Assembly (NCBI GenBank): GCA_000237975.1 | Contig: CP003179.1 | Location: 1,550,001 to 1,614,000 of the forward strand | DNA from: Sulfobacillus acidophilus DSM 10332 | Lineage (GTDB): Bacteria; Bacillota; Sulfobacillia; Sulfobacillales; Sulfobacillaceae | DNA length: 64,000 nt | Reading direction: 5' to 3' | Shown here: positions 34,106-42,640 of the stretch, piece by piece | Layout: every line of letters starts with the position of its first letter | Numbering within the stretch: the stretch's first letter is position 1 | The notes under the pieces: generated by a model | The model's input: only the letters and a program-made list of their open reading frames with translations | What the model was told of the DNA's origin: nothing | The model's database searches: none | Made by a program: the position numbers and the translations under genes

Positions 34106-34498
34106 ATGGAAACGGAGACACCGAGCGTCCTACCCGTAATCCATCTAGCCAATGACGTTATCGCCGGTATTGCCGCCTTGGCGGCCTTAGAAGTGCCGGG
34201 TGTAGCGGCGCTGGGGAGCCGGTTGGTCGAGGGTTTGGGGGAGTGGCTCGGCCAGGCTTCCGACCATCGCGGCGTGCGCGTTGAGGTGAATCAACGACGG
34301 GTCAGCTTGGCGTTAAATCTCGTGGTACAATATGGCACGCGCATCCCGGACGTCGCCGCCAAAGTTCAAGAGCGCGTCAAATCCCAAGTGGAGTACATGA
34401 CCGGATTGGTTGTGGTGCAAGTGGATATCCATATCCAAGGGGTGGCAGTGGCCTCTTTGGGGGACACTGCCGGAAAGAGCGGGGAACCGGCCCGGTAA
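34106..34498 (+). CDS. Asp23/Gls24-family protein (YqhY-like)
   Basis: A 130-residue Asp23/DUF322 protein, with VLPVIHLANDVIAGIAALAALEVPGV and the C-terminal VNVYVQGV-like strand VVQVDIHIQGVAV. YqhY in B. subtilis, between accC and nusB as here, limits acetyl-CoA carboxylase activity. The same context makes this role likely. It begins 20 bases after accC. Confidence 0.88.
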   Translation: METETPSVLPVIHLANDVIAGIAALAALEVPGVAALGSRLVEGLGEWLGQASDHRGVRVEVNQRRVSLALNLVVQYGTRIPDVAAKVQERVKSQVEYMTGLVVVQVDIHIQGVAVASLGDTAGKSGEPAR

Positions 34499-34511
34499 AG
34501 GAGAGAAACGG

Positions 34512-34937
34512 GTGGCACGCCGACATGCGCGGGAATTAGCGTTACGCATTTTGTTTGAACATGATTTGGCTCACACCGAGTGGGAGGTCTTATTGGATCG
34601 GGGACTGGCCGGCGCGTCGCCGGGCGACGCGGATTACGCCCGGACCTTGGTACGCGGGGTTGCGGATCATTTGCCGGAATTGGACCGTTGGATATCGGAC
34701 GCGGCGATTGACTGGCGGCTTCATCGGATGCCGACCGTAGACCGGAATATTCTTCGATTGGCCGCATATGAAATCGGCTATGAAAAAGAGATCCCGCTGT
34801 CGGTGATTATCAATGAGGCGGTAGAACTCGCCCAAGCCTATAGCACGGATGATTCCAAACGGTTTGTCAATGGCGTCTTAGGCACGATTGGCCAAAAAAT
34901 TCGTCCGGAAGGAGATCCAGACCGCCCCCGTGAATAA
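34512..34937 (+). CDS. nusB: Transcription antitermination factor NusB
   Basis: NusB binds boxA RNA with NusE and prevents early termination in rRNA operons. The 141-residue helical protein has ARELALRILFEHD, the D-R-NILRLAAYEI segment and the VIINEAVELAQAYSTDDSKRFVNGVLG signature. GTG 34512 follows AAAGGAGAG. It overlaps the next gene by eight bases. Confidence 0.94.
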   Translation: MARRHARELALRILFEHDLAHTEWEVLLDRGLAGASPGDADYARTLVRGVADHLPELDRWISDAAIDWRLHRMPTVDRNILRLAAYEIGYEKEIPLSVIINEAVELAQAYSTDDSKRFVNGVLGTIGQKIRPEGDPDRPRE

Positions 34938-35895
34938 TCCGGCTGTGGCATTAGGGATTGATACCAGCGCCTACACCACGTCGGTGGCGGTTTACGGCGC
35001 GGAGGGGCTCGTCGCCGAGGCCCGACAAATCTTGCCGGTACCCCAAGGGCAGCGGGGGCTCCGGCCGTCGGAGGCCGTTTTTTATCATGTGCGTCATTTG
35101 CCCCGTTTGTTGGAACAACTGATGCCCGTGATTACCGGGCGTCCGGTCGCGGTGGTCGCCGCGTCTATCCGACCGCGTCCCCTGCCGTCGTCTTATTTGC
35201 CGCCGTTCACGGTCGGCGAAGGATGGGGTCGATCGTTGGCGCTTGCGTGGGCGGTTCCCTTTCGGCCCACCAGTCATCAGGAAGGACATATCCAGGCGGG
35301 ACTGGTGGGAGCGGGGTGGCAGGCCCGCGAACCGTTTTGGGCGCTTCATCTATCGGGAGGTACCACGGAATTGTTACGGGTGACCCCCGATTTTCCCGGG
35401 TTTCGGATTGAATGGGCCGGGGGCAGCGATGACTTATATGCCGGGCAGTTTATAGACCGGATAGGGGTTCGCCTGGGCTTGCCGTTTCCGGCCGGACCGC
35501 AGGTCGAGGCGCTGGCGAAAAGCCTGGACGGGGAACCGGCTCCGGTCCCGGTGAGTATGCCCCGATTGATTGAGGGGGCCTGGCGGGTGAGTTTTTCCGG
35601 GCCTCTGACGGCGGCCGAACGGCTGTTACAACAAGGTTATACACCGGCTCAGGTGGCTCGTGGGGTAGAGTTGGCGTTGGCCCGGACGATCTCGCGCTGG
35701 ATTCGGCGCGCAACGGCTCCCGCCTCCTTGCTTTTGGTGGGCGGAGTGGCCGCTAACGGCTTTTTGCGCCATCATTTACGCGAGACGTTACCGGATTATT
35801 CCCTCCATGTCGCGCCGCCCGAACTCAGTCGCGATAACGCGGTCGGCGTGGCGGCATTGGGATGGCGGTCGCTGACGCAGCCGGGGGAGGATTAA
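34930..35895 (+). CDS. TsaD/Kae1-like ASKHA-family protein (paralogue)
   Basis: A 321-residue protein of the TsaD/Kae1 fold with GIDTSAYTTSVAV, the metal-motif equivalent SHQEGHIQAG, and LHLSGGTTELL. TsaD makes the t6A modification in tRNA, but this copy looks divergent and shorter, and Firmicutes often carry such a paralogue in this spot between nusB and xseA. It is therefore called TsaD-like rather than TsaD. GTG 34930 overlaps nusB. Confidence 0.8.
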   Translation: MNNPAVALGIDTSAYTTSVAVYGAEGLVAEARQILPVPQGQRGLRPSEAVFYHVRHLPRLLEQLMPVITGRPVAVVAASIRPRPLPSSYLPPFTVGEGWGRSLALAWAVPFRPTSHQEGHIQAGLVGAGWQAREPFWALHLSGGTTELLRVTPDFPGFRIEWAGGSDDLYAGQFIDRIGVRLGLPFPAGPQVEALAKSLDGEPAPVPVSMPRLIEGAWRVSFSGPLTAAERLLQQGYTPAQVARGVELALARTISRWIRRATAPASLLLVGGVAANGFLRHHLRETLPDYSLHVAPPELSRDNAVGVAALGWRSLTQPGED

Positions 35896-35912
35896 CAAGG
35901 AGGTCCGAAGAA

Positions 35913-36776
35913 TTGACGGAACCGATGCTTTTAAACGGGCAACGCCTGGCGGCGGAGATGCGCGGACAGTTGGCCGCGCAAATCGCCCGCGTACGGGCGC
36001 AGGGATACCGCGCACCGGGATTAGCCGTGATTTTGGTGGGGGATGACCCGGCCTCGGCGATTTATGTGCGTAACAAAAAACGAGCCGCGCAGGAAATCGG
36101 CATCGAGCCGGTCGATGCCGTGCTGCCGCAAGGGAGCACCACGGAAGACGTACTCAGGGTAGTCGATCAATTTAATCAGGATCCGGCTATTGACGGGATT
36201 CTGGTTCAAATGCCCTTACCGCCCCAAATTGAGACGGAAACGGTCTTGGCTCGCGTCCGGCCGGATAAGGATGTCGATGGCTTGACGGTAACCAATTTGG
36301 GGCGGCTGACGGCGGGGGAGGAAGGGTTGGTGCCCTGTACGCCGAAGGGGATTCTCCGTTTACTGGAGGCTTACGATATTGCCCTGGCCGGTCGGCGCGC
36401 GGTTGTCGTCGGGCGCAGCCGTTTAGTGGGATTGCCGGTGGCCCTGTTGTTGATGCAACGGCAAGCCACCGTCACCGTCATCCATTCCCGGACTCCGGAA
36501 CCGGAGACGATTGCCCGACAAGCCGACATTTTGGTGGTCGCGGCCGGGAAACCGCACTTAGTGACCGAAGACTGGATTAAACCGGGAGCGGTCGTCATTG
36601 ATGTGGGGATTCACCGGGGGGACCACGGTCTTTTGGGCGACGTGGACCGCGAAAGGGTTTGGTCGCGGGTCGGCGCGCTATCCCCGGTGCCCGGGGGCGT
36701 AGGGCCGATGACCATTCTCGAGTTGTTGGACAATACCTGGACGGCGTATCGTCGCCATGAGGGACTATCGGAATGA
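35913..36776 (+). CDS. folD: Methylenetetrahydrofolate dehydrogenase/cyclohydrolase FolD
   Basis: FolD converts 5,10-methylene-THF to 10-formyl-THF, using NADP, and so works with GlyA. The 287-residue protein has VGDDPASAIYVRNKKRAAQEIGI (with the catalytic Lys and Tyr), QMPLPPQI, DKDVDGLTVTNLG, GRSRLVGLPVALLL (NADP site), and VPGGVGPMTILELL. A TTG start at 35913 has a well-spaced AAGGAGGT (35897-35904); ATG 35925 would be 20 bases away. Confidence 0.93.
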   Translation: MTEPMLLNGQRLAAEMRGQLAAQIARVRAQGYRAPGLAVILVGDDPASAIYVRNKKRAAQEIGIEPVDAVLPQGSTTEDVLRVVDQFNQDPAIDGILVQMPLPPQIETETVLARVRPDKDVDGLTVTNLGRLTAGEEGLVPCTPKGILRLLEAYDIALAGRRAVVVGRSRLVGLPVALLLMQRQATVTVIHSRTPEPETIARQADILVVAAGKPHLVTEDWIKPGAVVIDVGIHRGDHGLLGDVDRERVWSRVGALSPVPGGVGPMTILELLDNTWTAYRRHEGLSE

Positions 36777-37987
36777 GTCATATTCAGACCCTGACCGTGT
36801 CAGAATTGGTGCAGGGCATTCGTCAATTAATCGAAGGGGTACCGGCTTGGCAGCGGGTTTGGGTCGTGGGGGAACTGAGTGCCGTCAAACGGCATAGTTC
36901 CGGTCACTGGTATTTTTTATTGAAAGATGCGAGTGCCCAGTTGCGGGCGGTGATGTTCCGACGCGACGCTGAAAGTTTGAAGGAGCCCTTGCAAGACGGG
37001 ATGGCGGTCATGGCGTTCGGGCGGGTCGGGGTTTTCGAACGGGACGGCCAAACGCAATTCTATGTCCAGCTCATCCGCCCGGTTGGTCTGGGGGCGCAAG
37101 AGGCGGCTTTACAGCAACTGAAAGAGCGTTTATGGCAAGAAGGGCTTTTTTCCCGTCCGAAGCGACCGCTTCCGCGGCTTCCGCGAGCCGTGGGCGTCAT
37201 TACGTCGGATAGCGGGGCGGCACGATATGATATTGAAACGGTGATTCGTCGGCGATATCCCGGTATGCCTATTCTGCTCTATCCGGTCCGCGTGCAGGGG
37301 GCAGATGCCGTGAGGGATATTTGTGCCGCGGTGGAACGGATGCAGCATCAGCCGATTGATGTCCTGATTATCGGTCGCGGGGGCGGCTCGCGGGAAGATT
37401 TAATGACCTTTAATCAGGAAGCGGTTGTGCGTGCCGTGTTCCAATCGCGGGTACCGGTGATTTCCGCGGTCGGCCATGAAATTGATACCACGCTGGTCGA
37501 CCTGGTCGCCGATTTGCGGGCTCCGACCCCTTCGGCGGCGGCGGAATTAGCCGTTCCGGTCAAGGCACAATTGGCCGAATGGCATCGGCAATTGTCGGCC
37601 CGGGCTTTCGAAGCCCTGCGCGGCCGCTTGGAGTGGGAGCGCCGCCGGCTTCGAGGATGGACCGACCATGGGGTGTTAACCCGCCCCGACGCCATGATCC
37701 GGGAATACCGCTACCGCCTTGAGCGCCTGGACGAACGTGCCCAACGGCAAATCGACCATCGGCTATCCGAGGCACGCCATACCTGGGAAAAATGGGCGAC
37801 CAAAGTGGCGCTGTTAGACCCGCGGGCGCCGTTAAGCCGCGGTTATGCCTACGTCACCGACGAGGCGGGGGAGTTGGTCACGCGGCAAGGAGTACAATGG
37901 AACCAGCGTTATCAAATTCACTGGTCCGATGGGGACTTATGGATTAGGCCGACCGAAAGTGAGGCGAAAACCAATGGAAACGGATAA
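36773..37987 (+). CDS. xseA: Exodeoxyribonuclease VII large subunit
   Basis: XseA is the catalytic large subunit of exonuclease VII, a single-strand DNase. The 404-residue protein has an N-terminal OB domain (WVVGELSAVKRHSSGHWYFLLKD), then GVITSDSGAARYDI, RGGGSREDLMTFN and SAVGHEIDTTLVDLVADLRAPTPSAAAEL. An ATGA overlap joins it to folD, and it overlaps xseB. Confidence 0.95.
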   Translation: MSHIQTLTVSELVQGIRQLIEGVPAWQRVWVVGELSAVKRHSSGHWYFLLKDASAQLRAVMFRRDAESLKEPLQDGMAVMAFGRVGVFERDGQTQFYVQLIRPVGLGAQEAALQQLKERLWQEGLFSRPKRPLPRLPRAVGVITSDSGAARYDIETVIRRRYPGMPILLYPVRVQGADAVRDICAAVERMQHQPIDVLIIGRGGGSREDLMTFNQEAVVRAVFQSRVPVISAVGHEIDTTLVDLVADLRAPTPSAAAELAVPVKAQLAEWHRQLSARAFEALRGRLEWERRRLRGWTDHGVLTRPDAMIREYRYRLERLDERAQRQIDHRLSEARHTWEKWATKVALLDPRAPLSRGYAYVTDEAGELVTRQGVQWNQRYQIHWSDGDLWIRPTESEAKTNGNG

Positions 37988-38207
37988 TGCCGGGCCCGAT
38001 CAGCTCGATCGGTACGAAGAGATTATTCAGCGCTTAGAAGAGATTGTCCGGCTTTTAGAAAGCGGGAAAGCCCCGTTAGGGGAAAGTTTACGGCTCTATC
38101 AAGAAGCGAAAACCTTAAGTGAACGGGCTAACCGGCTTTTAGAACGAGCCGAGGCGCTCTTGACGCAAACGGATAATCACCCGAAGGAGGTCCTCGGTGA
38201 GTTTTGA
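37974..38207 (+). CDS. xseB: Exodeoxyribonuclease VII small subunit
   Basis: XseB, 77 residues, two coiled helices: EEIIQRLEEIVRLLESG is the family signature, followed by PLGESLRLYQEAKTLSERANRLL. The start at ATG 37974 overlaps xseA by 14 bases. It overlaps ispA by 11 bases. Confidence 0.93.
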   Translation: METDNAGPDQLDRYEEIIQRLEEIVRLLESGKAPLGESLRLYQEAKTLSERANRLLERAEALLTQTDNHPKEVLGEF

Positions 38208-39075
38208 CGAATGGAAAACGCGAACCGAATCGTTAATCGACCACTGGATTGAGGGATTGGTCGCCAAATGGAGTGTCCGTCCGGGATCGGTGGAAGAAGC
38301 CATGCGCTATTCGTTGCTGGCGGGCGGGAAACGTCTTCGCCCCCTGTTGGTGTTGGCTGCCGCGGCTTATCTCAACCAAGAGCCGGAGCGGTTTGCCCCT
38401 GTCGCTTTGGCGGTGGAACTCATTCATACCTACTCGTTGATTCACGACGACTTGCCGGCCATGGATGATGACGACTGGCGCCGGGGTCAGCCCACGTCGC
38501 ACAAGGTCTTTGGCGAAGCGATGGCGATTTTGGCCGGCGATGCCTTGTTAACCGAAGCGTTTTCGGTTTATGCGGAGACTTTGGATCAAGGCTTCGAACC
38601 CGCACGGGTCGTGAGCGGGCTTCATCTGTTGGCTTATGCCGCTGGCCGGGACGGGCTGATTCGCGGACAAGTGGAGGATTTACAAGCCGAACACCAAGCG
38701 GTCACGCTAGCGGAATTAGAAGCCATTCATCGGCGGAAGACCGGCGCGTTATTTCGGGCGGCGGTGGTGCTTCCCGCCGTTTTGAGCGGAGGTATCGAGG
38801 CTAAACCCGCGTTGGAAGCCTATGGGGAGCACTTTGGGTTGGCATTTCAGATCGTGGATGATATTTTAAACGTGATTGGTGACCAAAAGACCATGGGTAA
38901 AGCGACAGGAACTGATCAAGTGCACGGGAAAGCCACATACCCGTCTTTGGTCGGGTTGGCGGAAGCGAAACGCCTGGCGGAAGCGCACCGCGACCAGGCT
39001 GCTCAAGCGATTGCCGGACCACGGGGGGAGCCGCTTTTAGGCTTAGTGCGGTTGGCGGTCGAGCGGGCGGGGTAG
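38197..39075 (+). CDS. ispA: Farnesyl/geranylgeranyl diphosphate synthase
   Basis: A 292-residue trans-prenyl transferase that extends isoprenoid chains from IPP and DMAPP. The two aspartate-rich motifs are DDLPAMDDDDWRRG (first) and VDDILNVIGD (second). GGKRLRP near the N-terminus binds the diphosphate. The chain-length class (C15 or C20) is not certain from sequence alone. GTG 38197 follows GAAGGAGG. Confidence 0.92.
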   Translation: MSFDEWKTRTESLIDHWIEGLVAKWSVRPGSVEEAMRYSLLAGGKRLRPLLVLAAAAYLNQEPERFAPVALAVELIHTYSLIHDDLPAMDDDDWRRGQPTSHKVFGEAMAILAGDALLTEAFSVYAETLDQGFEPARVVSGLHLLAYAAGRDGLIRGQVEDLQAEHQAVTLAELEAIHRRKTGALFRAAVVLPAVLSGGIEAKPALEAYGEHFGLAFQIVDDILNVIGDQKTMGKATGTDQVHGKATYPSLVGLAEAKRLAEAHRDQAAQAIAGPRGEPLLGLVRLAVERAG

Positions 39076-39090
39076 AAAGGGGGGAATTTT

Positions 39091-40971
39091 GTGGGCTTAT
39101 TGGATCATATTCACACACCGAACGACTTTCGGCACTTTACCATCAGCCAATTGGAGGCGTTGGCGCGGGAGGTTCGCCAAACCATCATTGAAACCACGGC
39201 TAAAACCGGGGGCCATATCGGGGCCAGCCTGGGAGCGGTGGAGTTGGCGATCGCCTTGCACTACGTCTATCATACCCCGGAAGACCAGCTGGTGTGGGAT
39301 ATCGGACACCAGGCGTATGCACATAAAATTTTAACCGGGCGATATGCGGAATTCCCCACGATTCGGCAATTGCACGGGCTTTCGGGATTTTTAAAACGCC
39401 GGGAAAGCGTCTATGACGTTTGGGAGGCGGGTCATGCCGGGACGTCCTTGTCGGGGGCACTCGGACTGGCGGTCGCCCGAGACAAAAAGCATGAGCATTT
39501 TCGCGTGGTGACGGTGATTGGCGATGGGGCGCTGACCGCCGGCATGACGTGGGAGGCTTTGAATCAAATCGGGCATTTGAAGACGCGACTCGTCATTGTG
39601 ATCAACGACAACTCCATGTCGATTGCACCCAATGTGGGGGCTTTTTCCCGGTATCTGACGGATCTGCGGTCGTGGCCGGGATACGCCCGACTTAAGCAAG
39701 AAGTGGAATCGCTGCTGGACGGGATCCCGGTGTTTGGCGGATCGCTGAAGCGCAGCATCGAACGGGTCAAGGATTTGCTGCACTATGCGGTATTGGCCGG
39801 CAACGTGTTTGAAGAATTGGGATTCAAATATTTCGGTCCGCTTGATGGACATGATCTCGACAGTCTGATTCCGGTTTTGGCCAACGCCGCCAATTTTGAC
39901 GGCCCGGTGGTGGTGCACGTGGTCACCCAAAAGGGGCGGGGCTACAAACCGGCCGAAGAGGCGCCGGTCGCCTTTCATGGGCCGGGGCCGTTTGAGGTCA
40001 GTTCGGGCAAAATGGTGAAAAAGGCGGGTCCTCCGTCCTATAGTCAGGTATTTAGCCAAACCCTGATCGAGATTGCCCGGGTGCATCCGGAAGTGGTGGC
40101 GATTACGGCGGCTATGCCCGACGGTACCAAACTAGACCTGTTCCAACGGGAATTTCCCGACCGCTTTTATGACGTGGGCATTGCCGAGCAGCATGCCGCC
40201 ACGTTTGCCGCGGGTTTGGCGCTCGGTGGCATGCGTCCGGTGTTTGCGGTGTACAGCACGTTTTTACAGCGTGCCTATGACCAGGTGGTCCACGATATCT
40301 GTCATCAAGACCTCCCGGTCATTTTGGGGGTGGACCGGGCCGGGTTGGTCGGGGGAGACGGCGCAACCCATCAGGGCATCTACGATTTGGCTTTCTTGCG
40401 GACCGTACCCAATATCGAGATTGCCATGGGCAAAGACGAGGCGGAGCTTCGGCAACTCTTATGGGCGGCGCTTGACCGACCTCATCCGGTCGCCATTCGG
40501 TACCCCCGGGGCGCCGGGCGGGGACTCGATCTCTCCGGGCCCGTGGAACCGTTGGTCTGGGGTAGTGGCGAATGGTTGGCGGCCGGTGAGGATCTCACCA
40601 TATTGGCGTTGGGGCCTTTAGTGTACACCGCGCTGGAAGTGCGGGAGATTTTGCGTACCCGCGGGATTGCGGTGGGGGTCGTCAATGCCCGATTTGTCAA
40701 ACCCTTGGATGAGGCCTTGTTGCATCAAGTGTTGCCCAACACCCGGGCCGTAGTGACGCTGGAAGAGCATGCGCGGGCGGGCGGATTTGGATCGGCGGTG
40801 TTGGAATGGATGGCCGGGCACGGCTATCGTCAACCGGTGCTCATTCAAGCGTTGCCCGACGAATTTATTGATCACGGGCCGCGCGAATACTTTTTAGATC
40901 AATTTGGGCTGACGACGGATGCGCTCGCGCGTCTTTTGGAAAGTTTTCTGGCGCGGTTGCCGCAGGCATAG
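39091..40971 (+). CDS. dxs: 1-deoxy-D-xylulose-5-phosphate synthase
   Basis: Dxs condenses pyruvate and glyceraldehyde 3-phosphate with TPP, the entry step of the MEP isoprenoid pathway that feeds IspA. The 626-residue protein has VWDIGHQAYAHKIL, the TPP motif GDGALTAGM followed by NDNSMSIAPNVGA, GLDGHD-like PLDGHDLDSL, GIAEQHAATFAAG and the C-terminal transketolase domain. GTG 39091 follows AAAGGGGGG. Its cofactor links to the TPP-riboswitch transporter at the end of the window. Confidence 0.97.
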   Translation: MGLLDHIHTPNDFRHFTISQLEALAREVRQTIIETTAKTGGHIGASLGAVELAIALHYVYHTPEDQLVWDIGHQAYAHKILTGRYAEFPTIRQLHGLSGFLKRRESVYDVWEAGHAGTSLSGALGLAVARDKKHEHFRVVTVIGDGALTAGMTWEALNQIGHLKTRLVIVINDNSMSIAPNVGAFSRYLTDLRSWPGYARLKQEVESLLDGIPVFGGSLKRSIERVKDLLHYAVLAGNVFEELGFKYFGPLDGHDLDSLIPVLANAANFDGPVVVHVVTQKGRGYKPAEEAPVAFHGPGPFEVSSGKMVKKAGPPSYSQVFSQTLIEIARVHPEVVAITAAMPDGTKLDLFQREFPDRFYDVGIAEQHAATFAAGLALGGMRPVFAVYSTFLQRAYDQVVHDICHQDLPVILGVDRAGLVGGDGATHQGIYDLAFLRTVPNIEIAMGKDEAELRQLLWAALDRPHPVAIRYPRGAGRGLDLSGPVEPLVWGSGEWLAAGEDLTILALGPLVYTALEVREILRTRGIAVGVVNARFVKPLDEALLHQVLPNTRAVVTLEEHARAGGFGSAVLEWMAGHGYRQPVLIQALPDEFIDHGPREYFLDQFGLTTDALARLLESFLARLPQA

Positions 40972-40974
40972 CCC

Positions 40975-41781
40975 ATGACCAAAGAGCGGTTGGATCGGGC
41001 GTTGGTGAACCGGGGATTGGTCGAGTCGCGGAGTCGGGCCCAAGCGTTAATTTTGGCCGGCCAGGTGCTGGTTAACCGCCAACGGGAACTTAAGGCGGGG
41101 CGGATGGTGGAGGCCGCCGATACGGTGGAGTTGGTGTCCCCGATGCCGTACGTGAGCCGCGGGGGGGTGAAATTGGCTGCCGCCTTGGAGGCCTTTGAAG
41201 TGAACCCGACCGGATGGCACGTGGTGGATATCGGGGCTTCGACCGGCGGGTTTACGGATTGCTGGTTGAAACATGGTGCACGGCACGTCTGGGCGGTCGA
41301 TGTGGGCTATGGCCAATTGCACTGGCAACTCCGTCAAGATCCCCGTGTGAGCGTTTACGAGCGGACTAATGCCCGCTATGTCACACGAGACCAGTTGGGG
41401 CTAGAGGACGGGGTCGATGCCGGATCCGTGGACGTGTCATTTATCGGGCTGCGCCTCATTTTAGAGCCGTTGAGAAACCTGGTGAAAACCCAAGGGCTGG
41501 TGATAGTGTTGATAAAACCGCAATTTGAGGCGGGGCCGACGGCGGTCGGCAAAGGGGGCGTGGTGCGTGATCCGGCCGTTCACCGGCAGGTTCTGTACCG
41601 GGTGCTGGAGGACGCGGCCGGCTTGGGGTGGGCGCCGGAAGGGCTTATCGCCTCCCCGATACGCGGTCCGGAAGGTAATATCGAATTTCTGGCGGCATTA
41701 CGATTAGACGGGGACGCCCGCCCGTTACCGATCGAGGATGTGGTGGAAAGAGCGTGGCAGGGCGAGGGTGCCCATGGGTAA
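40975..41781 (+). CDS. tlyA: TlyA-family rRNA 2'-O-methyltransferase
   Basis: A 268-residue protein with an N-terminal S4 RNA-binding domain (RLDRALVNRGLVESRSRAQALILAGQV) and a FtsJ-like SAM methyltransferase domain with VVDIGASTGGFTDC and the catalytic-type D and K residues (DVSFIGL, LIKPQFEAG). Homologues methylate 16S C1409 and sometimes 23S C1920. It follows dxs after three bases. Confidence 0.92.
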   Translation: MTKERLDRALVNRGLVESRSRAQALILAGQVLVNRQRELKAGRMVEAADTVELVSPMPYVSRGGVKLAAALEAFEVNPTGWHVVDIGASTGGFTDCWLKHGARHVWAVDVGYGQLHWQLRQDPRVSVYERTNARYVTRDQLGLEDGVDAGSVDVSFIGLRLILEPLRNLVKTQGLVIVLIKPQFEAGPTAVGKGGVVRDPAVHRQVLYRVLEDAAGLGWAPEGLIASPIRGPEGNIEFLAALRLDGDARPLPIEDVVERAWQGEGAHG

Positions 41782-42628
41782 AGTGCTCTTATGGCCAAAT
41801 CCGGAAAAAGACCAGGTGCGCGGCTTATCAAGCCGCATTTATCAATGGTTGACCCAACAGCAACGAGAATTGGTGATGCCGGACGATTTAGCCTTGGCGG
41901 TGGATTTGCCTCAATTGGGGGTGCCCTGGGAGACCTTGCGGCAAGAGTCCGTGGACTGGATTGTGGTGTTGGGTGGCGACGGTACGCTATTACGAGCCGC
42001 CAAACAATTAGCCCCATTGGCCGCGCCCATATTGGGAGTGAACCTGGGGCACCTGGGGTTTTTGACCGAGGTCGAGGTGCCGGACTTGTTTTCCGCGCTG
42101 GCTGCGGTGATGCGGGGGGAGTTTGTCACCGACGAGCGCCATTTGCTGGAAGCGCGGGTCTACCGCCAGGATCAGTTGATGGCCACATTTCAGGCGATGA
42201 ACGATGTCGTGGTGGCGAAAGGACCGTTTGCCCGCCTCATTAATTTGGAAACGTTTGTGGATGCGGCTTATGTGACGACGTACCCGGCCGATGGATTGAT
42301 TGTGGCCACCCCGACCGGCTCGACCGCCTATTCCTTGTCCGCCGGGGGTCCCATTTTGGCGCCGGATTTGGACGTGATGGTGATGACGCCGATCTGTCCC
42401 CATTCGTTTTTTGACCGCTCGATCGTGATAAGCGCCCGACAGGAAGTGCGTATTCGGGTACGGACGATCCATCGTGACACGTTGGTGACGATCGACGGGC
42501 AAGAAGTCCATCCGTTAGAAGACGGGGACGAAGTCGTGGTGGTCTCCAGTCCGACCACGATTCAGCTCATTCGGCGACCGGGGTGGAGCTTTTTTCATGT
42601 TTTGCGCGGGTGGCGTCACGGTCACTGA
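41774..42628 (+). CDS. nadK: NAD kinase
   Basis: NadK phosphorylates NAD to NADP. The 284-residue protein has VVLGGDGTLLRAAKQL, NLGHLGFLTEVE, DGLIVATPTGSTAYSLSAGGPI and the C-terminal TICPHSF-like TPICPHSF. It overlaps tlyA by eight bases, with ATG 41774 just after GGCGAGGGTG. Confidence 0.94.
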   Translation: MGKVLLWPNPEKDQVRGLSSRIYQWLTQQQRELVMPDDLALAVDLPQLGVPWETLRQESVDWIVVLGGDGTLLRAAKQLAPLAAPILGVNLGHLGFLTEVEVPDLFSALAAVMRGEFVTDERHLLEARVYRQDQLMATFQAMNDVVVAKGPFARLINLETFVDAAYVTTYPADGLIVATPTGSTAYSLSAGGPILAPDLDVMVMTPICPHSFFDRSIVISARQEVRIRVRTIHRDTLVTIDGQEVHPLEDGDEVVVVSSPTTIQLIRRPGWSFFHVLRGWRHGH

Positions 42629-42640
42629 GAGGTGGGCCTC

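Noticed and set aside
39391-40086. 231-codon open frame on the minus strand of dxs.
   Set aside because: It lies wholly within a well-supported gene, has no recognisable motif and shows His/Arg-rich composition typical of antisense frames in GC-rich DNA.
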